Below the pieces are notes generated by a model that saw only the letters and a program-made list of their open reading frames with translations, had not been told where the DNA came from and made no database searches. Positions 1 to 7,589 of a stretch of DNA of 64,000 nucleotides are shown here, in pieces. Numbering within the stretch: position 1 is the stretch's first letter; every line of letters begins with the position of its first letter. Source of the DNA: DATFVA01 sp963747755 (GTDB taxonomy: Bacteria > Bacteroidota > Ignavibacteria > Ignavibacteriales > Ignavibacteriaceae); assembly GCA_963747755.1 (NCBI GenBank), contig CAVVGK010000011.1, positions 372,001 through 436,000 on the forward strand. Direction: 5' to 3'. A program made the position numbers and the translations under genes.

Positions 1-44
1 GTATGAGTACACTCAGCGCAGCATTTTTCAATAAAGTTTTTCAT
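1..44 (-). CDS. Cys-rich gene of the hydrogenase operon, 5' end only
   Basis: An ATG at 44 on the minus strand overlaps the stop of the upstream NuoE-like gene in an ATGA arrangement, so the two are translationally coupled. The frame stays open to the window edge and begins MKNFIEKCCAECTH, with three cysteines and a terminal histidine in the first 14 residues, which suggests an iron-sulfur or zinc protein. By position it is probably another subunit of the [FeFe]-hydrogenase complex, but 14 residues are too few to name a family. Confidence 0.5.
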   Translation of the reverse strand, partial: MKNFIEKCCAECTH

Positions 45-532
45 AATGCCGCCTCAGTTACAACTTCCTGTTTAGAAGCTGCAGGCTTCGAAGTGATTTT
101 TTTAAGCAGCCCAGGTATATCTTTTACAGACAATCTTCCGAAGTACTCGTTATTAATAGTAATAACGGGGGCGATGCTGCATGCTCCTATACAATTAACA
201 ACCTCGATGGTAAACTTTTTATCCCTTGTGGTTTCACCAGCCTTAATATTTAGGGTGTATTCCAGGGCGTAGAGTATATTGGCGGAGCCCTTCACATGAC
301 AAGCTGTACCCCGGCAGACCCGGATTACATTTTCTCCTAAAGGCACCAGTCTGAACTGGTTGTAAAAAGTTGCAACTCCATATACCCTGCTTAACGGCAG
401 GTTAATAAAATCGGCGGTTTCCTGCAGTTCATTTTCAGGGAGATAACCGTATTTTTCCTGAATATCCTGTAAAATTGGTATAAGGCATGTCCGGTCTTCA
501 GGTTTATATTTGCTGAATATTTTATTTTCCAT
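41..532 (-). CDS. NuoE-like [2Fe-2S] subunit of an [FeFe]-hydrogenase (HydC/HndA type)
   Basis: 163 residues, the usual length of the complex I 24-kDa (NuoE) family. The thioredoxin-like ferredoxin domain shows the expected four cluster cysteines as C-x4-C (73, 78) and C-x3-C (114, 118), preceded by the family segment around YGVATFYNQF (51-60). In this family the [2Fe-2S] cluster passes electrons between NAD(P)H and the hydrogenase or complex I. The gene lies 9 bp downstream of hydF and overlaps the next gene by 4 bp. That context favours the small diaphorase subunit of an NAD(P)-linked, possibly electron-bifurcating, [FeFe]-hydrogenase rather than respiratory complex I. The catalytic subunit would lie to the left of the window. 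The 14-residue tail after the domain is unremarkable. Confidence 0.85.
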   Translation of the reverse strand: MENKIFSKYKPEDRTCLIPILQDIQEKYGYLPENELQETADFINLPLSRVYGVATFYNQFRLVPLGENVIRVCRGTACHVKGSANILYALEYTLNIKAGETTRDKKFTIEVVNCIGACSIAPVITINNEYFGRLSVKDIPGLLKKITSKPAASKQEVVTEAAL

Positions 533-541
533 GTTTTCAAA

Positions 542-1774
542 TTAGTGAGCGCAAGTTTTCTGAACGTTTTTTTTCCATTCACGGTCTGCTTCACCGAAAG
601 GCTGAAGCGCTCTCGGAATAGCACCGTGCATGTATGATATTATAATCCCATAGTTAACTACCGGAACATCCATAAGTCTGGCTACATTCAAACGCACCTG
701 CATCATTTTCCTGGAGAGCAGGCAGGCTCCGCAGTGGATGATAAGTCTGTATTGTGAGAGATCTTCAGGCAGGTTTGAATTGTGCGCGTGTTCAATTATC
801 AGGCTTTTCTTCGTATAGCTTCTTAGCCAGTCCGGTATCTTTTCTTTCCCTGGATCATCATCCTGATCATGATGTGAGCACGCTTCAGCAATAAGTATCT
901 TATCGCCGTCCTTTAGTTCATCAATTCTTTTTAATCCTTTGATAAATGTATTAAGGTCTCCCTTATGCCTTGCCATTAGAATAGAAAAAGTCGTCATCCT
1001 GATGTTTTCAGGTATATTTACCGCCGCCTGCCTTAAAGCCTGGCTGTCAGAGATGACCAGGTCAGGCCTGTTTCTAAGAGAAGCCAAAGCCATCGGCAGT
1101 TCCTTCTCTTTAACGATAATTACCATAGTATCCTTGTCGAGAGCCTCTCTTATTGTCTGCACCTGTGGAAGTATGAGCCTGTTTCCAGGAGCTTCAAGGT
1201 CAGCGGGAACAACGAGCACAACTATATCACCCTGGCTGATAAGGTCGCCAATCAGGGGAGGTTCATCATCGGAAGGCAGGGTTCTTATAACTTTCCTTTT
1301 CAGCGACTCAATGCCAACCCCGAGCTTGCAGGAAATTTCATAATGAATCGCACTCAGCAGTTTTATTTCCTTAAGGAGATCAGGATTTATCCCCATTTCA
1401 ATTTTATTAGCAGCAATAACGAAAGGAACTGAAATTTTGTCCAGATAATTCATCATTTCGTATTCTTCAGTGGATAATGTCTGCGTAGCATCTACAACTA
1501 CAACGGCAAAATCGGCTCCGGAGATCGCTTTTATTGTCCTGCTTATCCTTTTAGTGCCAAGTTCGCCATCGTCATCTATACCGGGTGTATCAATAAGAAG
1601 AACAGGTCCGTACGGAAGCAGTTCTACCGTTTTTTCAACGGGATCGATGGTTGTTCCAGGAATATCACTGACAATGCTTAAAGTCTGCCCAAGGAATGCA
1701 TTTACCAGGGATGACTTTCCTGCGTTCCTCCGTCCGACAAAAACAATCTGCTTTTTACTGAGGCTGATCGGCAT
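542..1774 (-). CDS. hydF: [FeFe]-hydrogenase H-cluster maturation GTPase HydF
   Basis: About 410 residues, normal for HydF. Numbered from an upstream TTG, the N-terminal GTPase domain has the P-loop GRRNAGKSS (16-24), DTPG (64-67) and NKIE (125-128). The C-terminal cluster-binding domain shows the HydF signature C-x-H-x45-H-C-x2-C (CSH near residue 300, HCGAC about 45 residues later), which binds the [4Fe-4S]/[2Fe] precursor scaffold. HydF assembles the diiron subcluster made by HydE and HydG and hands it to the HydA apoenzyme in the cytoplasm. Neither hydE nor hydG is in the window. The ATG at 1774 has GGAGG 10 nt upstream, and a TTG six bases earlier is also possible. It is the first visible gene of a minus-strand operon continuing into the NuoE-like gene. 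Confidence 0.93.
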   Translation of the reverse strand: MPISLSKKQIVFVGRRNAGKSSLVNAFLGQTLSIVSDIPGTTIDPVEKTVELLPYGPVLLIDTPGIDDDGELGTKRISRTIKAISGADFAVVVVDATQTLSTEEYEMMNYLDKISVPFVIAANKIEMGINPDLLKEIKLLSAIHYEISCKLGVGIESLKRKVIRTLPSDDEPPLIGDLISQGDIVVLVVPADLEAPGNRLILPQVQTIREALDKDTMVIIVKEKELPMALASLRNRPDLVISDSQALRQAAVNIPENIRMTTFSILMARHKGDLNTFIKGLKRIDELKDGDKILIAEACSHHDQDDDPGKEKIPDWLRSYTKKSLIIEHAHNSNLPEDLSQYRLIIHCGACLLSRKMMQVRLNVARLMDVPVVNYGIIISYMHGAIPRALQPFGEADREWKKNVQKTCAH

Positions 1775-1780
1775 TTTCAA

Positions 1781-2254
1781 ACTGCCTCCATCGCGGGATT
1801 ATATTCTCTCCCCAAAGAATCTTTTTCTTCTCGCATAAATTCTCCTTGTATAAAGAAGTCAAAAAGCGTTCCATCATCAACTATTAATAGAATCACATTT
1901 TAATCCAAAATCTTAATATTGGGTTCAAAAGAGTGTTGAATCTTTATATAGTGAGTTTCCCTTTTCGAAAATCGCATTCTCTCTAATAAGAATGCCGCGT
2001 GAACATCGGGAATGTTTGAACTTCTACGATGTTCTAACGTCGCTGTAATGCTCTACCATCCTATGCCCTCAGTTTTTAACTGACGGATAACTCAATTGAC
2101 ATAATTAACCGGCTTTAGCCATATTTGGAGATTCAACCTCTGTAGCCGTGTGACCTTAATCCTTCCCCCCTTGTTTCACTTTTTACTGTGGTCATAATCA
2201 TTACTTAATTTTAAGAAAATTTACATTTTGGGCATAAAATCTAAGGATAAAAAC
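1781..2254. other. Divergent intergenic region with one REP-like unit
   Basis: About 470 bp between hydF (leftward) and the coiled-coil protein (rightward). It must hold both promoters. Positions roughly 2061-2155 form one unit of the intergenic repeat seen across the window: CCCTCAGTTTTTAACTGACGG, then CCGGCTTTAGCCAT, then a GATTCAACCTCTGTAG element. A TTGACA lies inside this unit near 2096 but no convincing -10 follows at the right distance. No open frame here looks coding. Confidence 0.6.
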
Positions 2255-2893
2255 ATGGCAGAAATTAAAATACAGAGGAGACAACGCTCTCCCTGGCCCT
2301 GGATAATAGGACTCATAATACTCGCAGGGTTCATATGGTTCATGCTTACCTACGTTTATATGACCGATGGTAACGAAGGTGAGGTTCTCGTGGGTGACAG
2401 TACTTATACAAGCGACAGGTACGAAACTCCCGTCGATACAGCAAATGAAGTGAAAGATTTTATCGAATATACACAGGATACTACCCGGAATCTCTCACCC
2501 AAACGATATACGGAACAAGGACTTATCAAACTGCAGTCAGCTCTCAGCTACGTTGCAGACCGTACGGATTCAACCAGAACCCGGCTAACAGAGGAGATTG
2601 ATTCTCTCGACAGAACTATCGTAAAAATCGATACAACATCCCGCAGCTTTCTTAGCCAGGTTAAACCTGCATTTTCAACTGCGGTTAATGCTATAGAATC
2701 AATTGAGAGTTCCGATTCTTCTGCTCCCCGTCTTGGTCAATCAGATTTAAAACGCATTGAGTCCGGCATCGATACTTCAAAATCAGTCGAAAGTCAGATT
2801 GGTAAAATAAAAGAATTTTTCGCTGAGGCAGGAAACGCGCTTCAGCAGGTAAAGTTATCACGTGATTATTCAGTTAACAAAAAAAGCTATTAA
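2255..2893 (+). CDS. Membrane-anchored coiled-coil protein, function unknown
   Basis: I do not recognise a family. The ATG at 2255 is preferred over an upstream TTG at 2228 because AAGGAT sits at the right distance before it. The 212-residue protein has a basic, proline/tryptophan-containing N-terminus, one transmembrane helix (about residues 12-34), then an acidic, Ser/Thr/Asp-rich hydrophilic region with long helical stretches lacking prolines (about 75-200), likely coiled coil. The N-in topology implied by the positive residues puts the bulk outside the inner membrane. It lies 21 bp upstream of the double PRC-barrel gene and is probably co-transcribed with it, so an envelope or stress role is plausible, but that is inference from context only. 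Confidence 0.75.
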   Translation: MAEIKIQRRQRSPWPWIIGLIILAGFIWFMLTYVYMTDGNEGEVLVGDSTYTSDRYETPVDTANEVKDFIEYTQDTTRNLSPKRYTEQGLIKLQSALSYVADRTDSTRTRLTEEIDSLDRTIVKIDTTSRSFLSQVKPAFSTAVNAIESIESSDSSAPRLGQSDLKRIESGIDTSKSVESQIGKIKEFFAEAGNALQQVKLSRDYSVNKKSY

Positions 2894-2914
2894 AAAGAAT
2901 GACAGGAGGTCATA

Positions 2915-3802
2915 ATGAGTTCCGATGAAAAAAGACTTGAACCCGGATTGTATAGACTATCAGAGCTTTCCGATTATGAGGTTGCCGACCGGGATCCGGA
3001 TGTAAGAGGGTGGAATGTAATGAGTTCTGATCGTAAACCGATCGGGAAGGTAAATGAAATGATAGTCGACCTTGATGCAATGAAGGTCCGTTACCTGGAT
3101 ATAAATATTAATAATGAAATAAGCGATTTAGGTACGGATGAAAGACACCTGCTTATACCTATAGGTGCTGCGGAGCTTGACGTAAAAGATGATATGGTCA
3201 GGGTAAACGATATTGAAACTGTAACACTCCTGAAGCTTCCATCCTACCAGGGAGGTTCGATCAGCAGGGATTATGAAAGAGATCTCCGGAGGAGCCTGAA
3301 TCCTGATTATAAAACTGAAGCCGAAGAAGATTTTTATAACGATGACCTTTATGATGACAGTCGCTTCTATAGAGCAAGGAACAGGCATCTCTTCAGACTT
3401 GATGAACTCGATAAGTCAACCGTTCTGGGTGAAAATCCTGATATCAGGGGGTGGGAAGTGATAACTTCCGATAATTCACGGCTCGGCGAAGTAAACGAGC
3501 TTATAGTTGATAAAAGAAGCAGTAAAATCAGATATCTCGATATTGATACAATGGTACCTGGCCGGAATTACCTTGTTCCAATCGGACTGGCATCTCTCGC
3601 TCATCAGCAAAAGAGAGTACTGGTCGACTTAAATGATGAGAATCTGAAAACGTATCCTGTCTATTCAGGAGGAGATATTGACCGGGATTATGAAAATACT
3701 CTCCAGAATTCCCTGAAAAGAAATATTCAGGGTGAAAAAGATGCCGATTATTACAGTCATAAAGATTATGATGATTCCCGTTTCTTCGGCTCACGGACAT
3801 AA
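2915..3802 (+). CDS. Double PRC-barrel domain protein
   Basis: 295 residues with two tandem copies of the PRC-barrel fold (photosynthetic reaction centre H-chain/RimM-type beta barrel). Copy one covers about residues 10-110 and copy two about 160-260. Each repeats the pattern L-D/S-E-L, D-P-D-V/I-R-G-W, G-x-V-N-E-x-I-V-D, then K-x-R-Y-L-D-I and L-(I/V)-P-I-G. No signal peptide or membrane helix is seen, so it is probably cytoplasmic. PRC-barrel proteins act as small adaptor domains, and the dimer-like duplication fits an assembly or scaffolding role. The start has a strong AGGAGG, 6 nt from the ATG. Both copies end with a similar acidic D-Y/F-Y-N/S-x-D-x-Y-D-D-S-R-F motif, showing that the duplicated unit includes this tail. 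Confidence 0.85.
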   Translation: MSSDEKRLEPGLYRLSELSDYEVADRDPDVRGWNVMSSDRKPIGKVNEMIVDLDAMKVRYLDININNEISDLGTDERHLLIPIGAAELDVKDDMVRVNDIETVTLLKLPSYQGGSISRDYERDLRRSLNPDYKTEAEEDFYNDDLYDDSRFYRARNRHLFRLDELDKSTVLGENPDIRGWEVITSDNSRLGEVNELIVDKRSSKIRYLDIDTMVPGRNYLVPIGLASLAHQQKRVLVDLNDENLKTYPVYSGGDIDRDYENTLQNSLKRNIQGEKDADYYSHKDYDDSRFFGSRT

Positions 3803-3872
3803 GCTGATCCTTGCAGAATGGAATAAATATCAGTTAAAACCGGTTTAAACTTTTTACTTTCCTGATATTTCT

Positions 3873-3880
3873 TAATTTTG
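3873..3880 (+). promoter_or_regulatory. Candidate TAnnTTTG -7 box before the POT transporter
   Basis: TAATTTTG matches the Bacteroidota -7 consensus TAnnTTTG and would start transcription about 35 nt before the TTG start at 3921. I see no clear TTTG/TTG -33 element at 19-21 nt spacing, so support is weak. Confidence 0.3.
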
Positions 3881-3920
3881 TGGAAATTTTTTTTCCCAAA
3901 ATAAACAACGGATATGAAGT

Positions 3921-5255
3921 TTGGCTGGAAAAAATGATAAGCAGAAAGCATCGTGGAAATTTCCTGGGGCATTCTGGACAGCAAATCTTGTAGAACTTTT
4001 TGAACGTGCGGCTTATTATGCCGTATTCATTGCGATCACCCTTTACCTCTCAAGGGTCGTAGGCTTTGATGATATCGAAGCAGGATGGATCGGAGGTATA
4101 TTTGCCGCAGGATTGTATTTCCTTCCTCCCTTTACAGGAGCATACGCGGACAAAATCGGATTCAGGAATGCTATTCTCCTTGCTTTCAGCCTTCTGACCA
4201 TTGGCTATTTCACCCTTGGTGCGCTTCCTTATAAAGTTACTGTACTTCCTGCCCTTGTAGTTTTAATGTTCGGTGGTTCGTTTATAAAATCTATCATTAC
4301 CGGAACTGTTGCTAAAACAACAAATGAAGAAACCAGGGCCCGGGGTTATTCAATATTTTACGGCATGGTAAACGTCGGTGCTTTTCTCGGCAAAACTTTT
4401 GCTTATCCTTTGAGACTCACTTGGGGAGTTGAATCAATAAATTTTTATGCCGCTTCGATGACCCTTCTGGCATTTATTGTGGTTTTTATATACTACAAAA
4501 ATGTAAATGTTGATGGTGAAGGCAAAACGTTCGGGGAGGCATGGAAAAGTTTTGTAAGAGTTGTAACAAATGTCCGTCTCCTGATATTAATTTTCATTGT
4601 TACAGGTTTCTGGATAATTCAGCACCAGTTGTACGCGACTATGCCGAAGTACGTTTTACGCACCGTCGGAGAACATGCTTCGCCCGAGTGGATAGCCAAC
4701 GTTAATCCTTTTGTTGTAATGATTTCGGTGGTTTTTATCACAAACCTTATGAGAAATGTCAGGGCTGTCTCTTCAATGACAGTAGGGATGTTCCTGATGC
4801 CGCTCTCGGCCTTATTGATGGCTTCCAGTCCAATACTTGAATCCCTCACAGGTCAGTCCGTTTCCATTTTCGGATTATTTACAGCCCACCCTGTTACCGT
4901 GATGATGATATCCGGTATAGTCGTCCAGGGCCTGGCAGAGTGTTTTATCTCTCCCCGCTATCTCGAGTATTTCTCCTTTCAGGCACCTAAAGGCGAGGAA
5001 GGACTTTACCTTGGCTTCAGCCATCTGCATTCTTTCCTCTCATCAATACTGGGTTTCGGAATTTCAGGATATCTTCTTACAGCTTATGCACCCGACCCCG
5101 AATTTCTTACTCCCGAACAAATGATGCATGCATACGATCACGCACATTACATCTGGTATTATTTCGCCGTAATAGGAATTACTGCAGCAGTTGCGCTTCT
5201 GCTTTACCGCTGGATACTCGACCGAAGTTCCACACGGCATGAGGGACTGGCCTAG
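3921..5255 (+). CDS. POT/PTR-type peptide-H+ symporter of the MFS
   Basis: 444 residues with about 12 hydrophobic helices, the normal MFS size. The first helix carries E-L-F-E-R-A-A-Y-Y, the proton-coupled oligopeptide transporter (POT) E-x-x-E-R-F-x-Y-Y motif, followed by the loop 2-3 motif G-x-Y-A-D-K-I-G (GAYADKIG, about 71-78). POT proteins import di- and tripeptides with protons across the inner membrane. Substrate cannot be read from sequence. The start must be TTG at 3921: an in-frame TGA lies at 3915-3917 and no ATG occurs before the first helix. A nearby ATG at 3914 is out of frame and stops after seven codons. The N-terminal stretch is basic. It is followed 30 bp later by a GNAT gene, probably in the same transcript. 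Confidence 0.8.
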   Translation: MAGKNDKQKASWKFPGAFWTANLVELFERAAYYAVFIAITLYLSRVVGFDDIEAGWIGGIFAAGLYFLPPFTGAYADKIGFRNAILLAFSLLTIGYFTLGALPYKVTVLPALVVLMFGGSFIKSIITGTVAKTTNEETRARGYSIFYGMVNVGAFLGKTFAYPLRLTWGVESINFYAASMTLLAFIVVFIYYKNVNVDGEGKTFGEAWKSFVRVVTNVRLLILIFIVTGFWIIQHQLYATMPKYVLRTVGEHASPEWIANVNPFVVMISVVFITNLMRNVRAVSSMTVGMFLMPLSALLMASSPILESLTGQSVSIFGLFTAHPVTVMMISGIVVQGLAECFISPRYLEYFSFQAPKGEEGLYLGFSHLHSFLSSILGFGISGYLLTAYAPDPEFLTPEQMMHAYDHAHYIWYYFAVIGITAAVALLLYRWILDRSSTRHEGLA

Positions 5256-5285
5256 GATTAGATTTAAGGAGACTCCCGAATATTT

Positions 5286-5744
5286 ATGAGCTACAAAATT
5301 ATCAACCTTCCGGCAGACTCTACTGAGATTTCAGAAATGTCTGCCTCTCTTCACGCCGACCTTGAACTGAGATATGGCAAAGGAAGCATAGAAGAATTTA
5401 TTGAAGAAAATAAGCATATGATGATTTTCTTCGCTGCGGCGGACGAGGAAAACATTGTAGCGGCTTGCGGCGCTCTTAAACATTTTGATAACCGGACGGC
5501 TGAAATAAAAAGGATGTACGTTAAGGACGACTACCGGGGCAGAGGATTATCAAAGTTGATCCTGAGGGAGCTTGAAGATACAGCTCTGAGAATGGATTAC
5601 AGTAGAATTGTTCTTGAGACAGGACTAAAGCAGCCTGAAGCCATGAGCCTTTATGAAAAATTCGGCTATACGAAAATTAAACCTTACGGCAGGCACAAAG
5701 ACGATCCTGACAGTATTTGCTACGAAAAATTTATACAACAGTGA
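5286..5744 (+). CDS. GNAT-family N-acetyltransferase
   Basis: 152 residues, a single GNAT domain. The acetyl-CoA pyrophosphate loop (motif A) is visible as RMYVKDDYRGRGLSKLIL at about residues 78-95, with the R/Q-x-x-G-x-G/A core as YRGRGLS. The downstream LETGLKQPEAMSLYEKFGY segment (about 114-132) is the motif B region that closes over the cofactor. These enzymes transfer acetyl groups to small-molecule amines, peptides or proteins in the cytoplasm; the substrate is unknown. The overall pattern resembles the small MarR-independent PhnO/YjgM-like acetyltransferases. It starts 30 bp after the POT transporter stop with GGAG 11 nt upstream. Confidence 0.85.
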   Translation: MSYKIINLPADSTEISEMSASLHADLELRYGKGSIEEFIEENKHMMIFFAAADEENIVAACGALKHFDNRTAEIKRMYVKDDYRGRGLSKLILRELEDTALRMDYSRIVLETGLKQPEAMSLYEKFGYTKIKPYGRHKDDPDSICYEKFIQQ

Positions 5745-6109
5745 TCCTCGTAGAAACGCTTATAACCCTATTACATATTCACTCACTCACCTCTCAGATG
5801 TTACCTATTTACAGCACGATTTCCTGCAAATAAACACCCAATCCTCGTAGACGATCCATTTTTGAAACTTACCATATACCCCACTACCTCCCGATCCGTA
5901 CCAGGAGATCCATACTTGTAACCCAATCTCTTACCTGCAATTAGCTGATCCTCGTAGAGGATACACATTTGTAACTTACCATATACCCCACTACCTCCCG
6001 ATCCCCGTTAGGGGATCAACAGCCAAATTTTCCACTGCTCCGGATGCATTGTGTTAGCCTGAAAATAAGATTATATTAAGGTAAGATTTTTCAAAAACGA
6101 GGTTGAAGA
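5745..6109. repeat. Two 107-bp direct repeats of the GATCCTCGTAGAGGAT family
   Basis: Two units start near 5841 and 5948. Each has ATCCTCGTAGA(C/G)GAT, then an ACATTTGTAAC-like stretch, then a shared run beginning AACTTACCATATACCCCACT (5866 and 5973, offset 107 bp). A partial element lies at about 5742 (GATCCTCGTAGAAACG) and a compact palindrome GATCCCCGTTAGGGGATC near 5999. Related elements recur at 25940, 29890, 30590, 33890 and 33945. No coding capacity is seen. Confidence 0.8.
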
Positions 6110-7084
6110 ATGGAAACTTTGAACCTCCCCTTCCTCCGGAAACAATTAATTGAACGCAGAGAGCGTCTGGAGCGCACCGCTAAGAACCTTCCGGAACCGA
6201 TAAGGATTTACCGCCTTCTGCAGCAGATCGACAGAACCCTCGAAAGAATTGACAAAGGATCCTTCGGGATTTGCGAAGTCTGCCATGATCCTATTGAATC
6301 TGAAAGACTTGCTTTCGACCCCATGATAACTGTCTGTCTTGATCATATGAACAATGAACAGCAGAGGGCTCTCGAAAAGGACCTTGAGCTTGCAGGGAGA
6401 ATACAGCGCGGACTTCTGCCGAAAAATAATATCAACGTCGACGGCTGGCAGTTCAGCTACCGCTACCATCCGGCAGGTATCGTCAGCGGCGACTTCTGCG
6501 ATTTCATTCAGGCAGAAGGCAGCACATTCTTTTTTGTACTCGGCGACGTCTCTGGTAAGGGAATTTCCGCCTCCCTGATGATGTCGCAGCTTCACGCTCT
6601 TATCCGAAGCTTTCTCACATTCGGCCTCCCTCTTCATGAAATAGTCAAAAGAACAAACAGGCTGTTCTGTGAAAGTATCCTTTCTAATAACTATGCAACC
6701 ATGGTATTCGGTAAAGGTATGCCGGACGGTGTTATTGAATTCTGCATCGCGGGACATAATCCGCCGGTTCTCTTAAAAGAAAATAATTATACACTGATTA
6801 AGGCTACCGGCATCCCTGTCGGTTTGTTCTGCGGATCTGAATATGAAGTAAGCCGGTTTTCTCTGGAACCGGGAAATACCGTTTTGATCTATACAGACGG
6901 TCTCACAGAATCCTTTTCCGGAGGAAATGAGTACGGCGAAAACCGCCTGATCGAAAGTTATCTAAATGCAGGTAATGAAACCCCAGAACTTATCCTGAAT
7001 AAATTATTCAGTGAACACAGTTCTTTTATGAAAGCGGCTAAACCCTCAGACGATGTTACTGCCGCTATTTTAAAAAAAGTTTAA
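6110..7084 (+). CDS. DksA/TraR-type zinc finger fused to a SpoIIE/RsbU-type PP2C phosphatase
   Basis: 324 residues in two parts. Residues about 8-85 resemble the DksA/TraR family: a helical N-terminus, then C55-x2-C58-x17-C76-x2-H79. The spacing is that of the DksA finger but the last ligand is His. Residues about 90-324 form the RsbU/SpoIIE PP2C domain: the linker AGRIQRGLLPK, metal-binding SGDFCDF (127-132), GDVSGKGISASLMMS (145-159), YTDGLTES and a terminal DDVTAAI. Such phosphatases dephosphorylate anti-sigma-factor antagonists (RsbV-like), releasing an alternative sigma factor or a similar partner switch. No RsbV or RsbW gene is nearby. The finger may recruit RNA polymerase or act as a redox/zinc sensor (inference). 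It is a cytoplasmic stand-alone gene with GAGGTTGAAG upstream of the ATG. Confidence 0.85.
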   Translation: METLNLPFLRKQLIERRERLERTAKNLPEPIRIYRLLQQIDRTLERIDKGSFGICEVCHDPIESERLAFDPMITVCLDHMNNEQQRALEKDLELAGRIQRGLLPKNNINVDGWQFSYRYHPAGIVSGDFCDFIQAEGSTFFFVLGDVSGKGISASLMMSQLHALIRSFLTFGLPLHEIVKRTNRLFCESILSNNYATMVFGKGMPDGVIEFCIAGHNPPVLLKENNYTLIKATGIPVGLFCGSEYEVSRFSLEPGNTVLIYTDGLTESFSGGNEYGENRLIESYLNAGNETPELILNKLFSEHSSFMKAAKPSDDVTAAILKKV

Positions 7085-7149
7085 GTTTTCGGATGCCTTA
7101 GTACCCTAGAAGGTTAGGAATAAACCCTGATTTTTACCGGAGATACAAA

Positions 7150-7518
7150 ATGGAAAACAAAAAGAAATATATTAAAGTTCCGTGCGATGGATGCACACTA
7201 TGCTGCCAGGGTGATGCAATCAGACTGCTTGAGGAAGACGATCCGGAAAGTTATTTTACTGAACCCCACTCCTATATCTCCGGAGCTCTGATGCTTGCTC
7301 ACAAGCCTAATGGCGACTGCATTTACCTTACTGAAAACGGCTGCAGCATACACGATCATACCCCTGCTTTATGCAGGGCGGGCGACTGCCGTGCCCTGGC
7401 TTACAAATATAATTTTGAAATGGCGCTGAAACTCCACGAAGGCGGCAGCATTGATCTGCGGGTCTGGGATAAGGGAAATGAACTTATTAAAAAAATGAGA
7501 CGGGAAAATAGATTATAA
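7150..7518 (+). CDS. YkgJ-like cysteine-cluster (CxxCxxCC) protein
   Basis: 122 residues. The N-terminus shows C12-x2-C15-x2-C18-C19, and the rest has GDCIYLTENGCSIHDHTPALCRAGDC-type cysteines, the layout of the YkgJ/UPF0153 zinc- or iron-chelating family. Members bind a metal or Fe-S centre through these conserved cysteines; their biochemical role is mostly unknown, though some are linked to flagellin lysine methylation or ferredoxin-like chemistry. It follows the phosphatase gene by 66 bp on the same strand and may be co-transcribed. The ATG at 7150 has GGAG 6-9 nt upstream. Confidence 0.75.
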   Translation: MENKKKYIKVPCDGCTLCCQGDAIRLLEEDDPESYFTEPHSYISGALMLAHKPNGDCIYLTENGCSIHDHTPALCRAGDCRALAYKYNFEMALKLHEGGSIDLRVWDKGNELIKKMRRENRL

Positions 7519-7589
7519 TTTTTTTAACATAGCTATGATGGGGAAATTCTGATTATTTTAACCTTCGTATAAAAATATTTTACTGATAT

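Noticed and set aside
939..1838. Long plus-strand open frames opposite hydF
   Set aside because: They are antisense shadows of hydF with no ribosome binding site and no recognisable domain.
2096..2124. Sigma70 promoter with TTGACA near 2096
   Set aside because: The -10 position (CCATAT, 17 nt on) is poor and the whole stretch is part of a REP unit.
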